A DNA stretch of 58,025 nucleotides, taken from the NCBI GenBank assembly GCA_031732875.1, contig JAVMKL010000002.1:1-58025 (forward strand), written 5' to 3'. The stretch is from JAVMKJ01 sp031732875 (lineage in GTDB: Bacteria; Pseudomonadota; Gammaproteobacteria; Competibacterales; Competibacteraceae). Made by a program: the position numbers and the translations under genes. The first letter of the stretch is position 1; each line of letters begins with the position of its first letter. Positions 29,001-38,476 of the stretch are shown piece by piece. The notes below the pieces were generated by a model that searched no databases, was not told where the DNA came from, and was given only the letters and a program-made list of their open reading frames with translations.

Positions 29001-29876
29001 ATGGCGCTCGCCCGCTATCATCTCGGCTGTCCGGTCTGGAGCAATCGCGAATGGGTGGGGGAACTGTTCGCCGTCGGCGCCAAACCGGGCGACTTCCTGC
29101 GCCAGTATTCGGCGGTATTCGACGCGGTCGAGGGCAACAACTGTTTCTATGGTCTCCCCAAACCGGAAACCGTCGCCCGCTGGCGGGACGAAGCCGCACC
29201 GGGTTTCCGGTTTTGTTTCAAGTTCCCGCGCATCATCAGCCACGAGCGACGGTTGCGCGCCGTCGCGGCGGAAACCACCGAGTTTCTGAACCGGCTGGCC
29301 CCGCTGGCGGCGGCGGATCGGCTGGGACCGAGCTTCCTGCAACTGCCGCCCAGTTTCGGCCCGGACGATCTGCCGGCGCTGCGCGACTATCTCGCCGTGC
29401 TACCCAGGGAATTTCAGTACGCCGTCGAGGTGCGTCATCGCGCCTTCTTCGCCAAAGGCGAGGAGGAGCGGCAACTGAACCGACTGCTGCTGGATCTCGG
29501 CATCGACCGGGTGATGCTGGACAGTCGTGCCCTGTTCGCCGCCGATCCCGCCGATTCTGACACCCGCGCCGCGCAGGGCAAGAAGCCGCTCCTGCCGGTT
29601 CACGCCATCAGCTTGGGACCGCGCCCGTTCGTTCGCTACATCGGCCATCCCGAACCGGAGGCGAACCGGCCGTTTCTGGAGCCGTGGCTGGACAAGCTGG
29701 CGCTGTGGCTGGACGAAGGCCGGGAACCCTACGTTTTCATCCATACTCCTAACAACCGTCAGGCCCCGCGTCTGGCTCGGCGGTTTCACGAATGGTTGCG
29801 GGCGCGCTGTCCCGAAGTAGGCGCGCTGCCGCCCTGGCCGGCGGAACGAAACCGCATTGAAAAGAAAGCCGAATGA
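29001..29876 (+). CDS. DUF72 (YecE-like) family protein
   Basis: 291 residues. TIM-barrel-type family of unknown function. Visible signatures: GCPVWSNREWVGELF at the N-terminus, the FDAVEGNNCFYGLPKPETVARW segment, FKFPRIISHERRL, FLQLPPSFGPD and YAVEVRHRAFF. All lie where expected for DUF72. Its stop overlaps the ATG of the next gene as ATGA. Confidence 0.92.
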   Translation: MALARYHLGCPVWSNREWVGELFAVGAKPGDFLRQYSAVFDAVEGNNCFYGLPKPETVARWRDEAAPGFRFCFKFPRIISHERRLRAVAAETTEFLNRLAPLAAADRLGPSFLQLPPSFGPDDLPALRDYLAVLPREFQYAVEVRHRAFFAKGEEERQLNRLLLDLGIDRVMLDSRALFAADPADSDTRAAQGKKPLLPVHAISLGPRPFVRYIGHPEPEANRPFLEPWLDKLALWLDEGREPYVFIHTPNNRQAPRLARRFHEWLRARCPEVGALPPWPAERNRIEKKAE

Positions 29877-30415
29877 GCAGCGAGCAACCGCCCGTCAAAC
29901 GCCGGCGCGGCAAAACCGCGAAAACCAAAGCCGTTGATTCCGCATCATCCTCGGCGGCGCCGACTTCGCTGGCGCCCGTACCTTCGCTGGTCGGGCGGCT
30001 GACCCGGCTGCCGGGGGCCGTGGCCGATGGAGCTGTGCGACCATTCGTTACTGGCGGCGGTGGAGTAAAGTACGCGGCGCTGTCGTTCGACCTGATCCTG
30101 CGGCCGGCGGCGGTGCTGGCCCGGTGCGATCCGGTGCCGGTGGCGATGCAACAAGACTGGGGCGTTGGCCGGCTGTCCCCACAGTTCGAGCGCGAGCGGC
30201 AGTTCATCAACCTCTACCACCGACGCTTCAGCGGTAGTACTGCGGCTGGCGCGGCGGCGGTTCCGCGAACCCCGCGCCTTCATCGTCCGGCGCGGTCTTT
30301 GCGTACCGGGAGGGCGTCGCCGCGCCGTGGCGATCCGACCAGCGGTCGCGCCGTTCGACCCGGGTGCTTTGGCCGCAGCCGTTCGCTTGGTTGCAATTGC
30401 CGGTCCAGCCGTTGA
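29873..30415 (+). CDS. Hypothetical protein overlapping the 3' end of the kinase gene
   Basis: 180 residues. The ATG overlaps the DUF72 stop, implying translational coupling. The first 118 residues (basic start PPVKRRRGKTAKTKA, then VKYAALSFDLILRPAAVLARCDPV and SPQFERERQFINLYHRRF) look like real protein. The last 60, beyond 30228, lie antisense to the kinase gene and are Arg/Pro-rich read-through. Perhaps a gene whose own 3' end was lost when the kinase locus was joined on. No family recognised. Confidence 0.4.
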   Translation: MSSEQPPVKRRRGKTAKTKAVDSASSSAAPTSLAPVPSLVGRLTRLPGAVADGAVRPFVTGGGGVKYAALSFDLILRPAAVLARCDPVPVAMQQDWGVGRLSPQFERERQFINLYHRRFSGSTAAGAAAVPRTPRLHRPARSLRTGRASPRRGDPTSGRAVRPGCFGRSRSLGCNCRSSR

Positions 30416-32765
30416 CGGCGCGGTTGGCGCTGTCGAGACCGCGCTGGATTTCCCTGCCGGCATGACTCAGCCAGTTGCCGACGGCCTCGGCTTCGCGCCG
30501 GATGGCGGTGGCGGCATGGCCAGCGTCCTCCTGGAACTGGTCGATCGGATCGGCGGAGCGGGCCGGCGGCGATGGAGGAGTCGGGTTCCGGCGCGGCGTT
30601 GAAACGACGGGGGAAGCAGCTTGCGGGGGTCGGGCGGGGACGGTAGGCGGCGCTACCGGCCGAACGGGCGTCATGACCGGGGCTGGATCGGAACGGCTCA
30701 CCAGCTTGATCGGCGGGGCTGGCGGCGCGAGTTGCGGGCGCGACTCCAGTTTGATCGGTGGTAAGTCCGGCGGCGCGGGTTGTGGGCGCGACTCCAGTTT
30801 GATCGGCGGCAAATCCGACGGCGCGGGTTGCGGACGGGATTCGACTCGGGCGACTGAGCTGCCGGAGACGGTGGCCGGCCGGCTGGGTGTGGGAGATGGG
30901 CGCGTGGTTGCGGCGGGAAGCCGGCCAACACGCGTGATCTGAGTGGATGTTTTGCTCCGGCGCGCCAAGGGCGGAGTCTTGGCGGTGGATGGCGCATTGC
31001 GCGCGATCTCCGGCGAGACCGGCACGGATGCTTTCGGAGCGAGTCTCGCGACCGGGGGAGCAGCCGATGGTGGGGCAACCGGAAGGGGTGCGGTTATCGA
31101 TTCGGCGGCGGGCGGTGGCGCCTTGACGGTTTTTTCGCCGGATTCGGCCGCGGGTGGCTTCGCCTTGACGATTTTCTCCTTGGTGGGTTTTTGGGGGCGG
31201 ACTGGTGCGGGCCGTCCTACGGAAGCTGATGTGGTGGGCTTGGACGGCATGGCGACGACCGCCGGTACATCGGGTTCGGGAGGTGGCATGACCGGTTCGG
31301 CTTCGTTCGGGGCAACGGTGAGCGCGGGCGCGTCGGCCACGGATTCGGTCTTGGGTCCGGTGATCGATTCATGGGCGGGTTCGGCCATCGAACCGGGCGC
31401 CGTGCTTGCGGCCGATTCATCCGCGCGGGGTGCCGGGGGTTCGGGTACCGGAGATTGGACGACGACCTCGGGCGCCGGGCTTGCGGGCCCGGCTGGTTTG
31501 GACGGTGATTCCGCTGCCGGGAGCGGCGCGGGGGCGATCACGGTGCTCGGCGACTCGGCGTGATCCTGGCGGAGCGGAGCGGAGGGTTGGAAGATGGCCC
31601 AAGCCACGGCGCCGGCCAGCCCGAACAGTCCGGCCAGCCCCACCGTCCGCCGGGGCCAGGGCGAGCGGTCGAAGCCTCCGGCGCGTGGCTGGCGCCGGTT
31701 GGGCGGCACGACCGGCGGCAAGGTATCCCAGTTTGTTACGCCGGCGGGGACGACCGATTCCGGTGCGAGGGCAGGCCCGATCGGCTGGCCGGTGCGCGCG
31801 ACATCCAGCACCATGCGAATTTCGGCACTGTTCCGGGGGCGTCCAGCCGGTTCGCGGGCCAGCAACCGGTCGATTAGATCGGTTAGGGAAGCCGCCACCC
31901 CACCGCTGGCCGGGCCGGTCAGGACCGGTACGGTCCAGAATTCGATGGAGCGCCGCAGCAGTTCCCGTTCCTCATCGCTCAGACCGCCCAGTTGCTCGCG
32001 ATGCCGGCTGGCGCCTTCCTGACCGTACAGGGCCAGAAACTGGCCGAGCCGACGCTGGGCATCGGTGGCCGGCCGTTCGGTGAGCAGGGTGAACAGCAGC
32101 AACCCCAGCGCATAATAGTCAGCGCGGTAGTCCACCGTGTATTCGCAGCCGTTCGGGTCCTGGCGGGCCGGCAGCACCTGTTCCGGCGCCATGGTGGCGG
32201 GGGTGCCGACGAACGAGCGGGTGCTGTCGCCGTCCTCGCGCTTGAGCGAGCCGAAATCGGCCAGTTTCAGCAGCGCGCCGTCGTCGCCAACCAGAATGTT
32301 GCTGCACTTCAGGTCGCGGTAGACGAAGCCGGCGCGGTGGATCACGTCCAGCCCGTCCAGGATCTGTCCGGTCCAGTCGAGAATCCGCGTCAGATCGGGC
32401 GGCGGCGCGCCTTCCCGCCGGCGCTGTCCCAGCCATTGGTTGAGATTGGCCGCGAGCCGCTCCATGACCAGCACCGGCTGCTCGTCCACCCGACCGTGAT
32501 CGAGCAGGGCGACGACGTGGCGGGATTGGTCGGCGTCCAGACCGGCCAGGAACACGATCTCCCGCTCCAGGTGCGCGCGCCAGTGGCCGCGCAGGCTGGG
32601 ATCGGCCTGGGACATGGCTTCGGTGTTGATGAACTTGAGGGCGACGGCGCGACCGACCGCATCGGTGGCCGCCCAGACCTGGCCATAGTTGCCCGCGCCG
32701 GTCGACAGCACGGAACCGAGCCGGTAATTCCGGCCGTTGATCGCGATCCGTTCGCCGCTTTGCAT
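30228..32765 (-). CDS. Ser/Thr protein kinase with transmembrane helix and long Pro-rich tail
   Basis: 845 residues from an ATG with GGAGA. Kinase domain 12-320: glycine loop STGAGNYGQVW, Lys44 (AVALKF), catalytic loop VYRDLKCSNIL (Asp151, Asn156; Tyr replaces the usual His of HRD), DFG at 170-172, and MAPEQ. One membrane helix at about 373-392 places the rest outside: a Pro/Ala-rich region with three near-identical 16-residue units (ESRPQPAPxDLPPIKL-like, about 640-689) and a C-terminal helical part. The layout is PknB-like but without PASTA domains. Divergent from the PBP gene across 104 bases; the FHA protein of that operon is an obvious partner. Confidence 0.92.
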   Translation of the reverse strand: MQSGERIAINGRNYRLGSVLSTGAGNYGQVWAATDAVGRAVALKFINTEAMSQADPSLRGHWRAHLEREIVFLAGLDADQSRHVVALLDHGRVDEQPVLVMERLAANLNQWLGQRRREGAPPPDLTRILDWTGQILDGLDVIHRAGFVYRDLKCSNILVGDDGALLKLADFGSLKREDGDSTRSFVGTPATMAPEQVLPARQDPNGCEYTVDYRADYYALGLLLFTLLTERPATDAQRRLGQFLALYGQEGASRHREQLGGLSDEERELLRRSIEFWTVPVLTGPASGGVAASLTDLIDRLLAREPAGRPRNSAEIRMVLDVARTGQPIGPALAPESVVPAGVTNWDTLPPVVPPNRRQPRAGGFDRSPWPRRTVGLAGLFGLAGAVAWAIFQPSAPLRQDHAESPSTVIAPAPLPAAESPSKPAGPASPAPEVVVQSPVPEPPAPRADESAASTAPGSMAEPAHESITGPKTESVADAPALTVAPNEAEPVMPPPEPDVPAVVAMPSKPTTSASVGRPAPVRPQKPTKEKIVKAKPPAAESGEKTVKAPPPAAESITAPLPVAPPSAAPPVARLAPKASVPVSPEIARNAPSTAKTPPLARRSKTSTQITRVGRLPAATTRPSPTPSRPATVSGSSVARVESRPQPAPSDLPPIKLESRPQPAPPDLPPIKLESRPQLAPPAPPIKLVSRSDPAPVMTPVRPVAPPTVPARPPQAASPVVSTPRRNPTPPSPPARSADPIDQFQEDAGHAATAIRREAEAVGNWLSHAGREIQRGLDSANRAVNGWTGNCNQANGCGQSTRVERRDRWSDRHGAATPSRYAKTAPDDEGAGFAEPPPRQPQYYR
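30699..30846 (-). repeat. Three tandem 48-base coding repeats in the kinase tail
   Basis: Units of about 48 bases encode ESRPQPAPSDLPPIKL, ESRPQPAPPDLPPIKL and a diverged ESRPQLAPPAPPIKL. The near identity suggests recent duplication. They lie in the predicted extracytoplasmic region. Confidence 0.8.
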
Positions 32766-32869
32766 GAAAGGTTCTCCGAGCTGGCCGTTGTCTGGACGGT
32801 TCTTGGAGTTCAGTAAACTCACTCGCAATCCACTGGTCAAGACATTCCAATATTTTGCCATTGTTCCGC

Positions 32870-35800
32870 ATGGAACCCATACCAAACCTGAATCGCAGCG
32901 CGCGTCGCCGGATCTGGCCGGCGATACCGGTTGTCCTGCTCGTAGCCCTGAGCGTCGGACTCCTGCACGGCTGTCTGGCGGCCCTCTATGCGCGACCGGC
33001 GGCCGTGCCAGCGGCGCCGGCACGGCCGCCGGCGGGGTTGCCGGACGAGACGGTGACCATTCCCGCCGGTGGCGGATTCCAGAAAGTTGCGCTGCGCCGA
33101 GGGCTGCTGTTGGTGCGAGGCCCGACCCGACTAATCGGCCAGGAAGAAGTGTCGCTGTGCGACCAGCACCGCGATGCGTCCGCCGCCGCTGCCCTGCTGC
33201 CCCTTTATGTCGGCTGGGACTGGGCGCAACTGCGCGCGGCCGCCGCCGCCAACCTCGCGGCCAAACCGCCGCGCCCGGCGAATCATGGCCTGAAAAATCC
33301 GCTGTTGGACGACGGTCCCGGTGGGGTGGACGTGCCGGCCTTCGAACTCGCCCTCGAACCGGCCGGTGCGCCGCTCCGTCCGTATGCCGACGATCGGCCG
33401 CTGCTGCTGACCCTCCACGATCATCGGCCGGTGTTGTTGCTGGCGGACACGGCCGAGACGGGCGCGGGGCCAATGCTGCCGTTCCGGCGCGATCTTTGGC
33501 TGCTGTGGAACGCTGGCGCGGATGTGTCCGCCGGCCGTTGGGACCACGCGGCACGGGTACGACGGCTGGCGGATCGCGAGTGTCCGTTCGGGCGTTTGCA
33601 AGTCGGTGTTTACGGTCCGCCCGGGCCAGACGAAGCGGGATCCGACGCCGGACCGTGCACCGTGCTGTGGTATTCGGGCCGGGAATCGGCGCGGGAATTC
33701 CGGCTGGCGCCCGGCCGTTACCCCGCGCCGGTCGCGCCGCCGCCGCGCCGGGAGGACGCCGAACTGTTCGAGCGGGTGCTGGCCGCCGGCCTGCTGCGGC
33801 TGGAGGAAGACGGGCGAATCGCCGTCGCGCCGGCCGATTTGCCGCTGCGCCAAGCCTATGCGCGCGTTCGTCCCGAGTTGCTGGCGCCCCGCGACGGCGA
33901 GCCGGACTGGCTGGATCGACCCTGGAACGACGAGATGCGGGAAACGCACCGGGCGCTGCATTTCAGCGCGTCCGGCCGTTACCTGCGCCAGCAGGTCGAT
34001 GCGTTCAACGCCCGGCAATTGGTGGCGGCGGTGCGCTGGCGGTCCGATTCCGGACTGGCGGGCGACTGGCGGGCCGAGTGGGCTGGGGCGCCGCTGGCGC
34101 TGGCTCCCGCGATGCCGTTGCTGGCCGGACGGCTGTTCCCCGACGTGCCGCGGGGCTGGCAGCCGTGGCGGCGGGTTGCCCGCTGGCCGGCGCTGGCGGG
34201 ACGGCCACCCGTGCGGTTTCATTTGACCCTGGCGCGGCCGGCGCGGCGCGGCGAGCGGCTGGAGCTGCTGGTGGTCGGCGGCGCTCCGACCGTGACTGGG
34301 GCCGTGGCGCTGGCCAGCACACCGCGCTGTCTGGAATCATCGCCCTGCGCCGAGCGGGAGGCGGTGGCTCGCTGGTTGCGGGTGGAACTGGGCGAGGGCG
34401 CGACCGGGTTGGATCTGAGCTTTGCACCGCTGCCGGCGAGCGCGTTTCCCGATGGGTACCGCCATGAGTTCGCCCACATCCAGCGGGAGGAGGAAAGGCT
34501 GATCTGGCGCGACCTGCCGGCAGGCGCCGGTACCGATCCGACTCGGCCCCCGCCAGCGGAGGTTACATTGCGCGACCGTGCCGGCGGCGTACTGCTCGAG
34601 CGCGGCCAGCCGACCGGGGCGGCGTGGACGCTGGGGCTGGCGGCGCTGGTGGGGCTGGATGCCGCTCAGACCGATGCGGTGGGCGGCGTGCTGGCGCGGC
34701 TGGGCGCGCACGGCATGGCGGCGGTGGATGCCCGGTTGACCGTGGAGGAGCGCCTGCAAACGGCGGCGCGGCGAGCGTTGCTGGAACGGCTGCCGCAAGT
34801 CGGTGCGGCCTTTGGCGGAACCGATCCGTACCGGGAAGTCCGGGTGGCGAGCCTGGTGGTGCTGGATGCCGACCGGGGCGATATTCTGGCCGTGGCCGAC
34901 AGCCCGGAGCCGCCGCCGGGCGCCGCCTGGAGCGATCTGTACGGTTTCGCGGTCGGCCAGCCCCGCCGCAGTCCGTTACGGATCTGGGCCTGGCAGCACG
35001 ATGGGGGTAGGCTGTATCCGGCTGGATCGGCGTTCAAGCTGGTGGATGCTTTGTTGCTGGAGCGGGAGGCGATCCACCGTCCCGAACTGGCGGCGGCGTT
35101 GGCCGGTCTGACCGCCGACGAACTGGCGCGGGCGCCGCTGGCGGGGACCTATGATTTCGGCCTGAATGCCGTCTGCTATCCGGCCCATGCCAGGGGTTGC
35201 GAACCTTGGGCGCGGCGACCGGGCGTGCGCTACCATCATCCCGAGGGGGTGGCGGTGCATAACTTCCACAGCGCGGCCGGTCCGGAAACGCCGCTGGAAC
35301 GGATGCGGCGCCATCGGGACGAACGCTACGGGCTGGCGCAGGCGCTGCGCGATTCCCTGAACACCTGGTTTGCCTGGTTGGTGGAGACCACCGATGCAAC
35401 CCTGCTGGACGATCCACGAGCGGCGGGGCTGGCCAGCGCGCGGGCGCTGACCCCGGCCGCGCTCCGCGGGGCGCGACCGCTGCTGGACGTGACCACCGAA
35501 CTGGGATTCGGCTCCGCGCGGGATCTCGATGGCGATCTGCTGCCGCCGGGCCTGATCGAAGCGGGCGATGCCTTGCGAACCTCGCCGTCGGTGCTGGACC
35601 CGATCGCGAACCGGGCGCAGGTGCGGCTGGCGGCGCTGGGCTTCCGGATGCAGGTCACGCCTCTGGAACTGGCCGAGGTGGCGGCGGCCATCGCTACGGG
35701 CCGGCGGGTACCGCCGCGGTTGCTGGTGGAATTGAACGGCCGGTTGGCCCCCAACCCGGCGGGGATGGAACTCGACATTCCGACCGGCCGCATCCGGGAA

Positions 35801-36097
35801 GGCATGCGGCTGGTGGTGACCGACGGCACCGCCCGCGCTGCCTTCGCGGAGCCACGCTTCGATTCCGTTCGATCTTATCTGCGCGCCAAGACCGGCACGG
35901 CCGATCTAGACGAGGCGGGAAAGGCCCAGAACGCCTGGCTGGTGGGCTGGCTGGAGCCGGGTGCGCTGCCGGGCGAGTCGCGACGGCTGGCGTTCGCGTG
36001 CCTGATCAGCCATGCCGCCGGCACGGGTGGAGAGGAGTGCGGGCCGGTGGTGGCGGCCTGGCTGGTCGCACTGATGGAACCGGGGGACGAAAAATGA
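32870..36097 (+). CDS. Penicillin-binding transpeptidase with very large N-terminal region
   Basis: 1075 residues. A signal-anchor helix (about 16-37) is followed by some 580 residues that I cannot assign, then the transpeptidase core with all three motifs: SAFK (Ser720, Lys723), SLN (Ser829-Asn831) and KTG (Lys1007). This is class B-like: no glycosyltransferase motifs were seen. Acts in the periplasm in peptidoglycan crosslinking. The start is chosen at ATG 32870; no good ribosome site is visible and a TTG at 32855 is possible. Ten bases separate it from the FtsW/RodA-type gene, its expected polymerase partner. Confidence 0.88.
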   Translation: MEPIPNLNRSARRRIWPAIPVVLLVALSVGLLHGCLAALYARPAAVPAAPARPPAGLPDETVTIPAGGGFQKVALRRGLLLVRGPTRLIGQEEVSLCDQHRDASAAAALLPLYVGWDWAQLRAAAAANLAAKPPRPANHGLKNPLLDDGPGGVDVPAFELALEPAGAPLRPYADDRPLLLTLHDHRPVLLLADTAETGAGPMLPFRRDLWLLWNAGADVSAGRWDHAARVRRLADRECPFGRLQVGVYGPPGPDEAGSDAGPCTVLWYSGRESAREFRLAPGRYPAPVAPPPRREDAELFERVLAAGLLRLEEDGRIAVAPADLPLRQAYARVRPELLAPRDGEPDWLDRPWNDEMRETHRALHFSASGRYLRQQVDAFNARQLVAAVRWRSDSGLAGDWRAEWAGAPLALAPAMPLLAGRLFPDVPRGWQPWRRVARWPALAGRPPVRFHLTLARPARRGERLELLVVGGAPTVTGAVALASTPRCLESSPCAEREAVARWLRVELGEGATGLDLSFAPLPASAFPDGYRHEFAHIQREEERLIWRDLPAGAGTDPTRPPPAEVTLRDRAGGVLLERGQPTGAAWTLGLAALVGLDAAQTDAVGGVLARLGAHGMAAVDARLTVEERLQTAARRALLERLPQVGAAFGGTDPYREVRVASLVVLDADRGDILAVADSPEPPPGAAWSDLYGFAVGQPRRSPLRIWAWQHDGGRLYPAGSAFKLVDALLLEREAIHRPELAAALAGLTADELARAPLAGTYDFGLNAVCYPAHARGCEPWARRPGVRYHHPEGVAVHNFHSAAGPETPLERMRRHRDERYGLAQALRDSLNTWFAWLVETTDATLLDDPRAAGLASARALTPAALRGARPLLDVTTELGFGSARDLDGDLLPPGLIEAGDALRTSPSVLDPIANRAQVRLAALGFRMQVTPLELAEVAAAIATGRRVPPRLLVELNGRLAPNPAGMELDIPTGRIREGMRLVVTDGTARAAFAEPRFDSVRSYLRAKTGTADLDEAGKAQNAWLVGWLEPGALPGESRRLAFACLISHAAGTGGEECGPVVAAWLVALMEPGDEK

Positions 36098-36106
36098 GGC
36101 GCGGGA

Positions 36107-38476
36107 GTGGAGTGGGTCGCTGAAGCGTATCGTCGCCCCTGGCGCAAGGTGTTCGCTGGTCGGTGGCGGCTGCTGGTCTGGTTGCTGCCGGTCTTGGGCG
36201 TACTGTGGACGGTCCACCGGGCTCCGGCCTGGCTGGAGCCGTACGCCCTGACGGTGGCGCTGGAACCGGGCCAGGCGGTGGCGCTGGGCCGCGAAGCATT
36301 GTGGGCGCGGCAGGCTGACAGCGAGCATATTCTGCTGCGGCGTGAGGCGGCTGGCGGGTGGCGCCTGGCCAATCTTTCCCTCGGCAAGCAGGTGCTGTGG
36401 CGGCCGGCGCTGAGACATGACGACCGGCCGACCCGGGAATGGTCGCTGTCACCGGGAGCCACGTTCGCGGTAGGTGCCCGCTTTTTCGAGGTGATCGCCG
36501 TGGGAACGGGTCGGCTGGTGCTACGCGATGGGGATCAACTCTGGGAATATGGTGATTTCGGCCTGAGCCGAAACGGCCAGCCGTTGCCGGAGTGCCAGGA
36601 CGGCTGGCGGGCCCGATTGCGCGACGGACTGGCGGAGCTGGGATTGGGGAGCATGGTGAGGCGGCGGTTGCGACTGGGCGGCGGAGTGTATTGCGCCGAC
36701 CGGCTGGGTTTGCCGGGAGTGCCCGTGGATACGGTGGTGATCGCGCATGCGGGCAGGGGATTCGTGCTGCGGCCGGGCAACATGGGGCGACCGGACGGTC
36801 CTCCGGTCACGGTGGCGGCGGGCACGCCGGAGGCTGAATCGCTGTGGCGGCGCTCCATACCGCTGGAGATGGATGACCGGTTGATCGTCGGCTACACCCA
36901 GTATCGGGTGGCGCGGACCACGCCGGTGCTGGAACTGGCGGTGCTGGCGCGCGCCGGCCGCTGGCCGGCGGGGTCGGTGCCGCCGGCCAGCCCGCCGGCC
37001 GTCTCGGTGCAATGGCGGCCGGTGGCTTGGCTATGGCCGACCGGCGGGCGTGGGCTGGGTTGGCCGCTGGTGCTGGCGTTGCCGCCGCTGGTGCTGGGAT
37101 TGGCTTGGCCAGGAAGGCGGCGCTGCTGGCCGGATGGTCCGATCCGGCGGCGAATGGGTGTTGCGCTGGCTTTGTCTGGAGGATGCCTGGGGCTGTATTT
37201 GAGCGGCCCGGCCGTGCCGGTGTTGTGGCCGTATCTGCTGGCCTGGCCGGCGCTGCTGGTCTGGCTGGAAACGGTGCGCTCGCCGTGGAGTGTCCGGTTG
37301 TTGGCGGCGTTTGCCCTGCTGCTGGGTGGGGGGCTGGTGACTCTGCTGCAGCTCGGCACGGGCGCCGGGGAGTCGGGGTGGCTGCGTTTCGGCGGCGGCG
37401 GCGCGGCGCTGGCCGGAGCGTTCGGCTGGCTGGCTTGGGCCGGTTGGCATTACTGGGGGTGGCGATGGCCGACCGGCTGGCCGGATTCACGCTGGGCGCG
37501 GTGGAGCTTGCGCCTGCTGGGTGGTGCGGCGCTGGCGCTGCTGGCGGCGCAGGCCGCGTTCGGCGACGAGGGCGGCTGGGGTGGCCTGCAACCGTTCGAA
37601 CTGACCAAGCTGGCGCTGGTGACGGCGGCAGCCCACGCCCTGATGCTGCGGGCTCGGCTGTGGGGGCGGGACTGGAGTTTCGACAAGCCATCGCTGTGGT
37701 TGCGCTATCTCGGACCGCTGGCGTTGCTGGTGGTGGCGAGCGGATTCGCGCTGGTGTTTCTGCGCGATTTTTCGCCGTTGCTGTTGCTGTTGCTCTGGGC
37801 GCTGGCGCTGGCTTGGGCCTACCTGCGCCCGCATCCCCGGCCGGGGTGGCGCCGGTTTGGCCAACTCGCGGTGTTCGGTCTGGGACTTTCGCTTGCGGTT
37901 GGCGTAGTCTGGCTGCGCGACCGGCCCGAGGATTTTCCGCTGGATTTCCAGGCGGACCGCATTCGGGTTTGGGTGGCGCCGGAACGGTATCCCCATGCCG
38001 GCTATCAACTGCGGCGGGCGCTGGAAGCGATCCGCGCCGGCGGCTGGTGGGGCGCGGCCTGGAGCGATGCCGGCAACGGTCGGACCATGACGGTGCCGGC
38101 GGTGGAAAACGATTTCGCGCCGGCGTTTTTCCTGAACCGTTACGGCGGCTTGGCGGGGCTGGGGCTGGTGGGGATTCAGGCGGCGTTCGTCGGGTTCCTG
38201 CTCGTGATCGCCGACCGCGCCCGGGGTCGGGCCGGGCGTGGCGATTATCGCTTGACCGCGCTGGGCTGGTTCGCCTATTTCACTCTATATGGAGGCGCGG
38301 CCCTGCTCGGCGCGCATTTCCTGGTTTCATGGGGCACCAATCTGGGCTTTCTGCCGGTGATGGGCCAGCCGATGCCGCTGTTGTCGGCCGCCGGCAGCCA
38401 TCTGGTGCTGTTCGTGTTGCCGATCGTGGCGCTGGCCGTCGCGGTCGAGGAAGGGGGCTATGACGACTCACCCTGA
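36107..38476 (+). CDS. FtsW/RodA/SpoVE-family protein with FHA-like N-terminal extension
   Basis: 789 residues, about twice the normal length. One membrane helix (about 20-37) precedes a region of about 270 residues with two FHA-like halves (ILLRREAAGGWRLANLS...WSLSPGATFAVGARFFEVI, and VIAHAGRGFVLRP...IPLEMDDRLIVGYTQYRV). From about 305 a multi-pass SEDS domain follows: GLQPFELTKLALV, VENDFAPAFFLNRYGGLAGL and NLGFLPVMGQPMPLLSAAGSHL match the conserved loops. Presumed peptidoglycan glycosyltransferase paired with the PBP. GTG start with GAGG at 7 bases. Overlaps the FHA gene by 17 bases. Confidence 0.87.
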   Translation: MEWVAEAYRRPWRKVFAGRWRLLVWLLPVLGVLWTVHRAPAWLEPYALTVALEPGQAVALGREALWARQADSEHILLRREAAGGWRLANLSLGKQVLWRPALRHDDRPTREWSLSPGATFAVGARFFEVIAVGTGRLVLRDGDQLWEYGDFGLSRNGQPLPECQDGWRARLRDGLAELGLGSMVRRRLRLGGGVYCADRLGLPGVPVDTVVIAHAGRGFVLRPGNMGRPDGPPVTVAAGTPEAESLWRRSIPLEMDDRLIVGYTQYRVARTTPVLELAVLARAGRWPAGSVPPASPPAVSVQWRPVAWLWPTGGRGLGWPLVLALPPLVLGLAWPGRRRCWPDGPIRRRMGVALALSGGCLGLYLSGPAVPVLWPYLLAWPALLVWLETVRSPWSVRLLAAFALLLGGGLVTLLQLGTGAGESGWLRFGGGGAALAGAFGWLAWAGWHYWGWRWPTGWPDSRWARWSLRLLGGAALALLAAQAAFGDEGGWGGLQPFELTKLALVTAAAHALMLRARLWGRDWSFDKPSLWLRYLGPLALLVVASGFALVFLRDFSPLLLLLLWALALAWAYLRPHPRPGWRRFGQLAVFGLGLSLAVGVVWLRDRPEDFPLDFQADRIRVWVAPERYPHAGYQLRRALEAIRAGGWWGAAWSDAGNGRTMTVPAVENDFAPAFFLNRYGGLAGLGLVGIQAAFVGFLLVIADRARGRAGRGDYRLTALGWFAYFTLYGGAALLGAHFLVSWGTNLGFLPVMGQPMPLLSAAGSHLVLFVLPIVALAVAVEEGGYDDSP

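Noticed and set aside
30228..32765. Kinase dismissed as inactive because the HRD motif reads YRD
   Set aside because: The catalytic Asp, Asn, Lys and DFG are all present; a Tyr for His change is tolerated in active kinases.
32766..33554. Upstream extension of the Ser/Thr kinase frame
   Set aside because: The extra 263 residues are Arg/Pro-rich, lie antisense to the PBP gene, and precede a well-placed ATG with a ribosome site at 32765.
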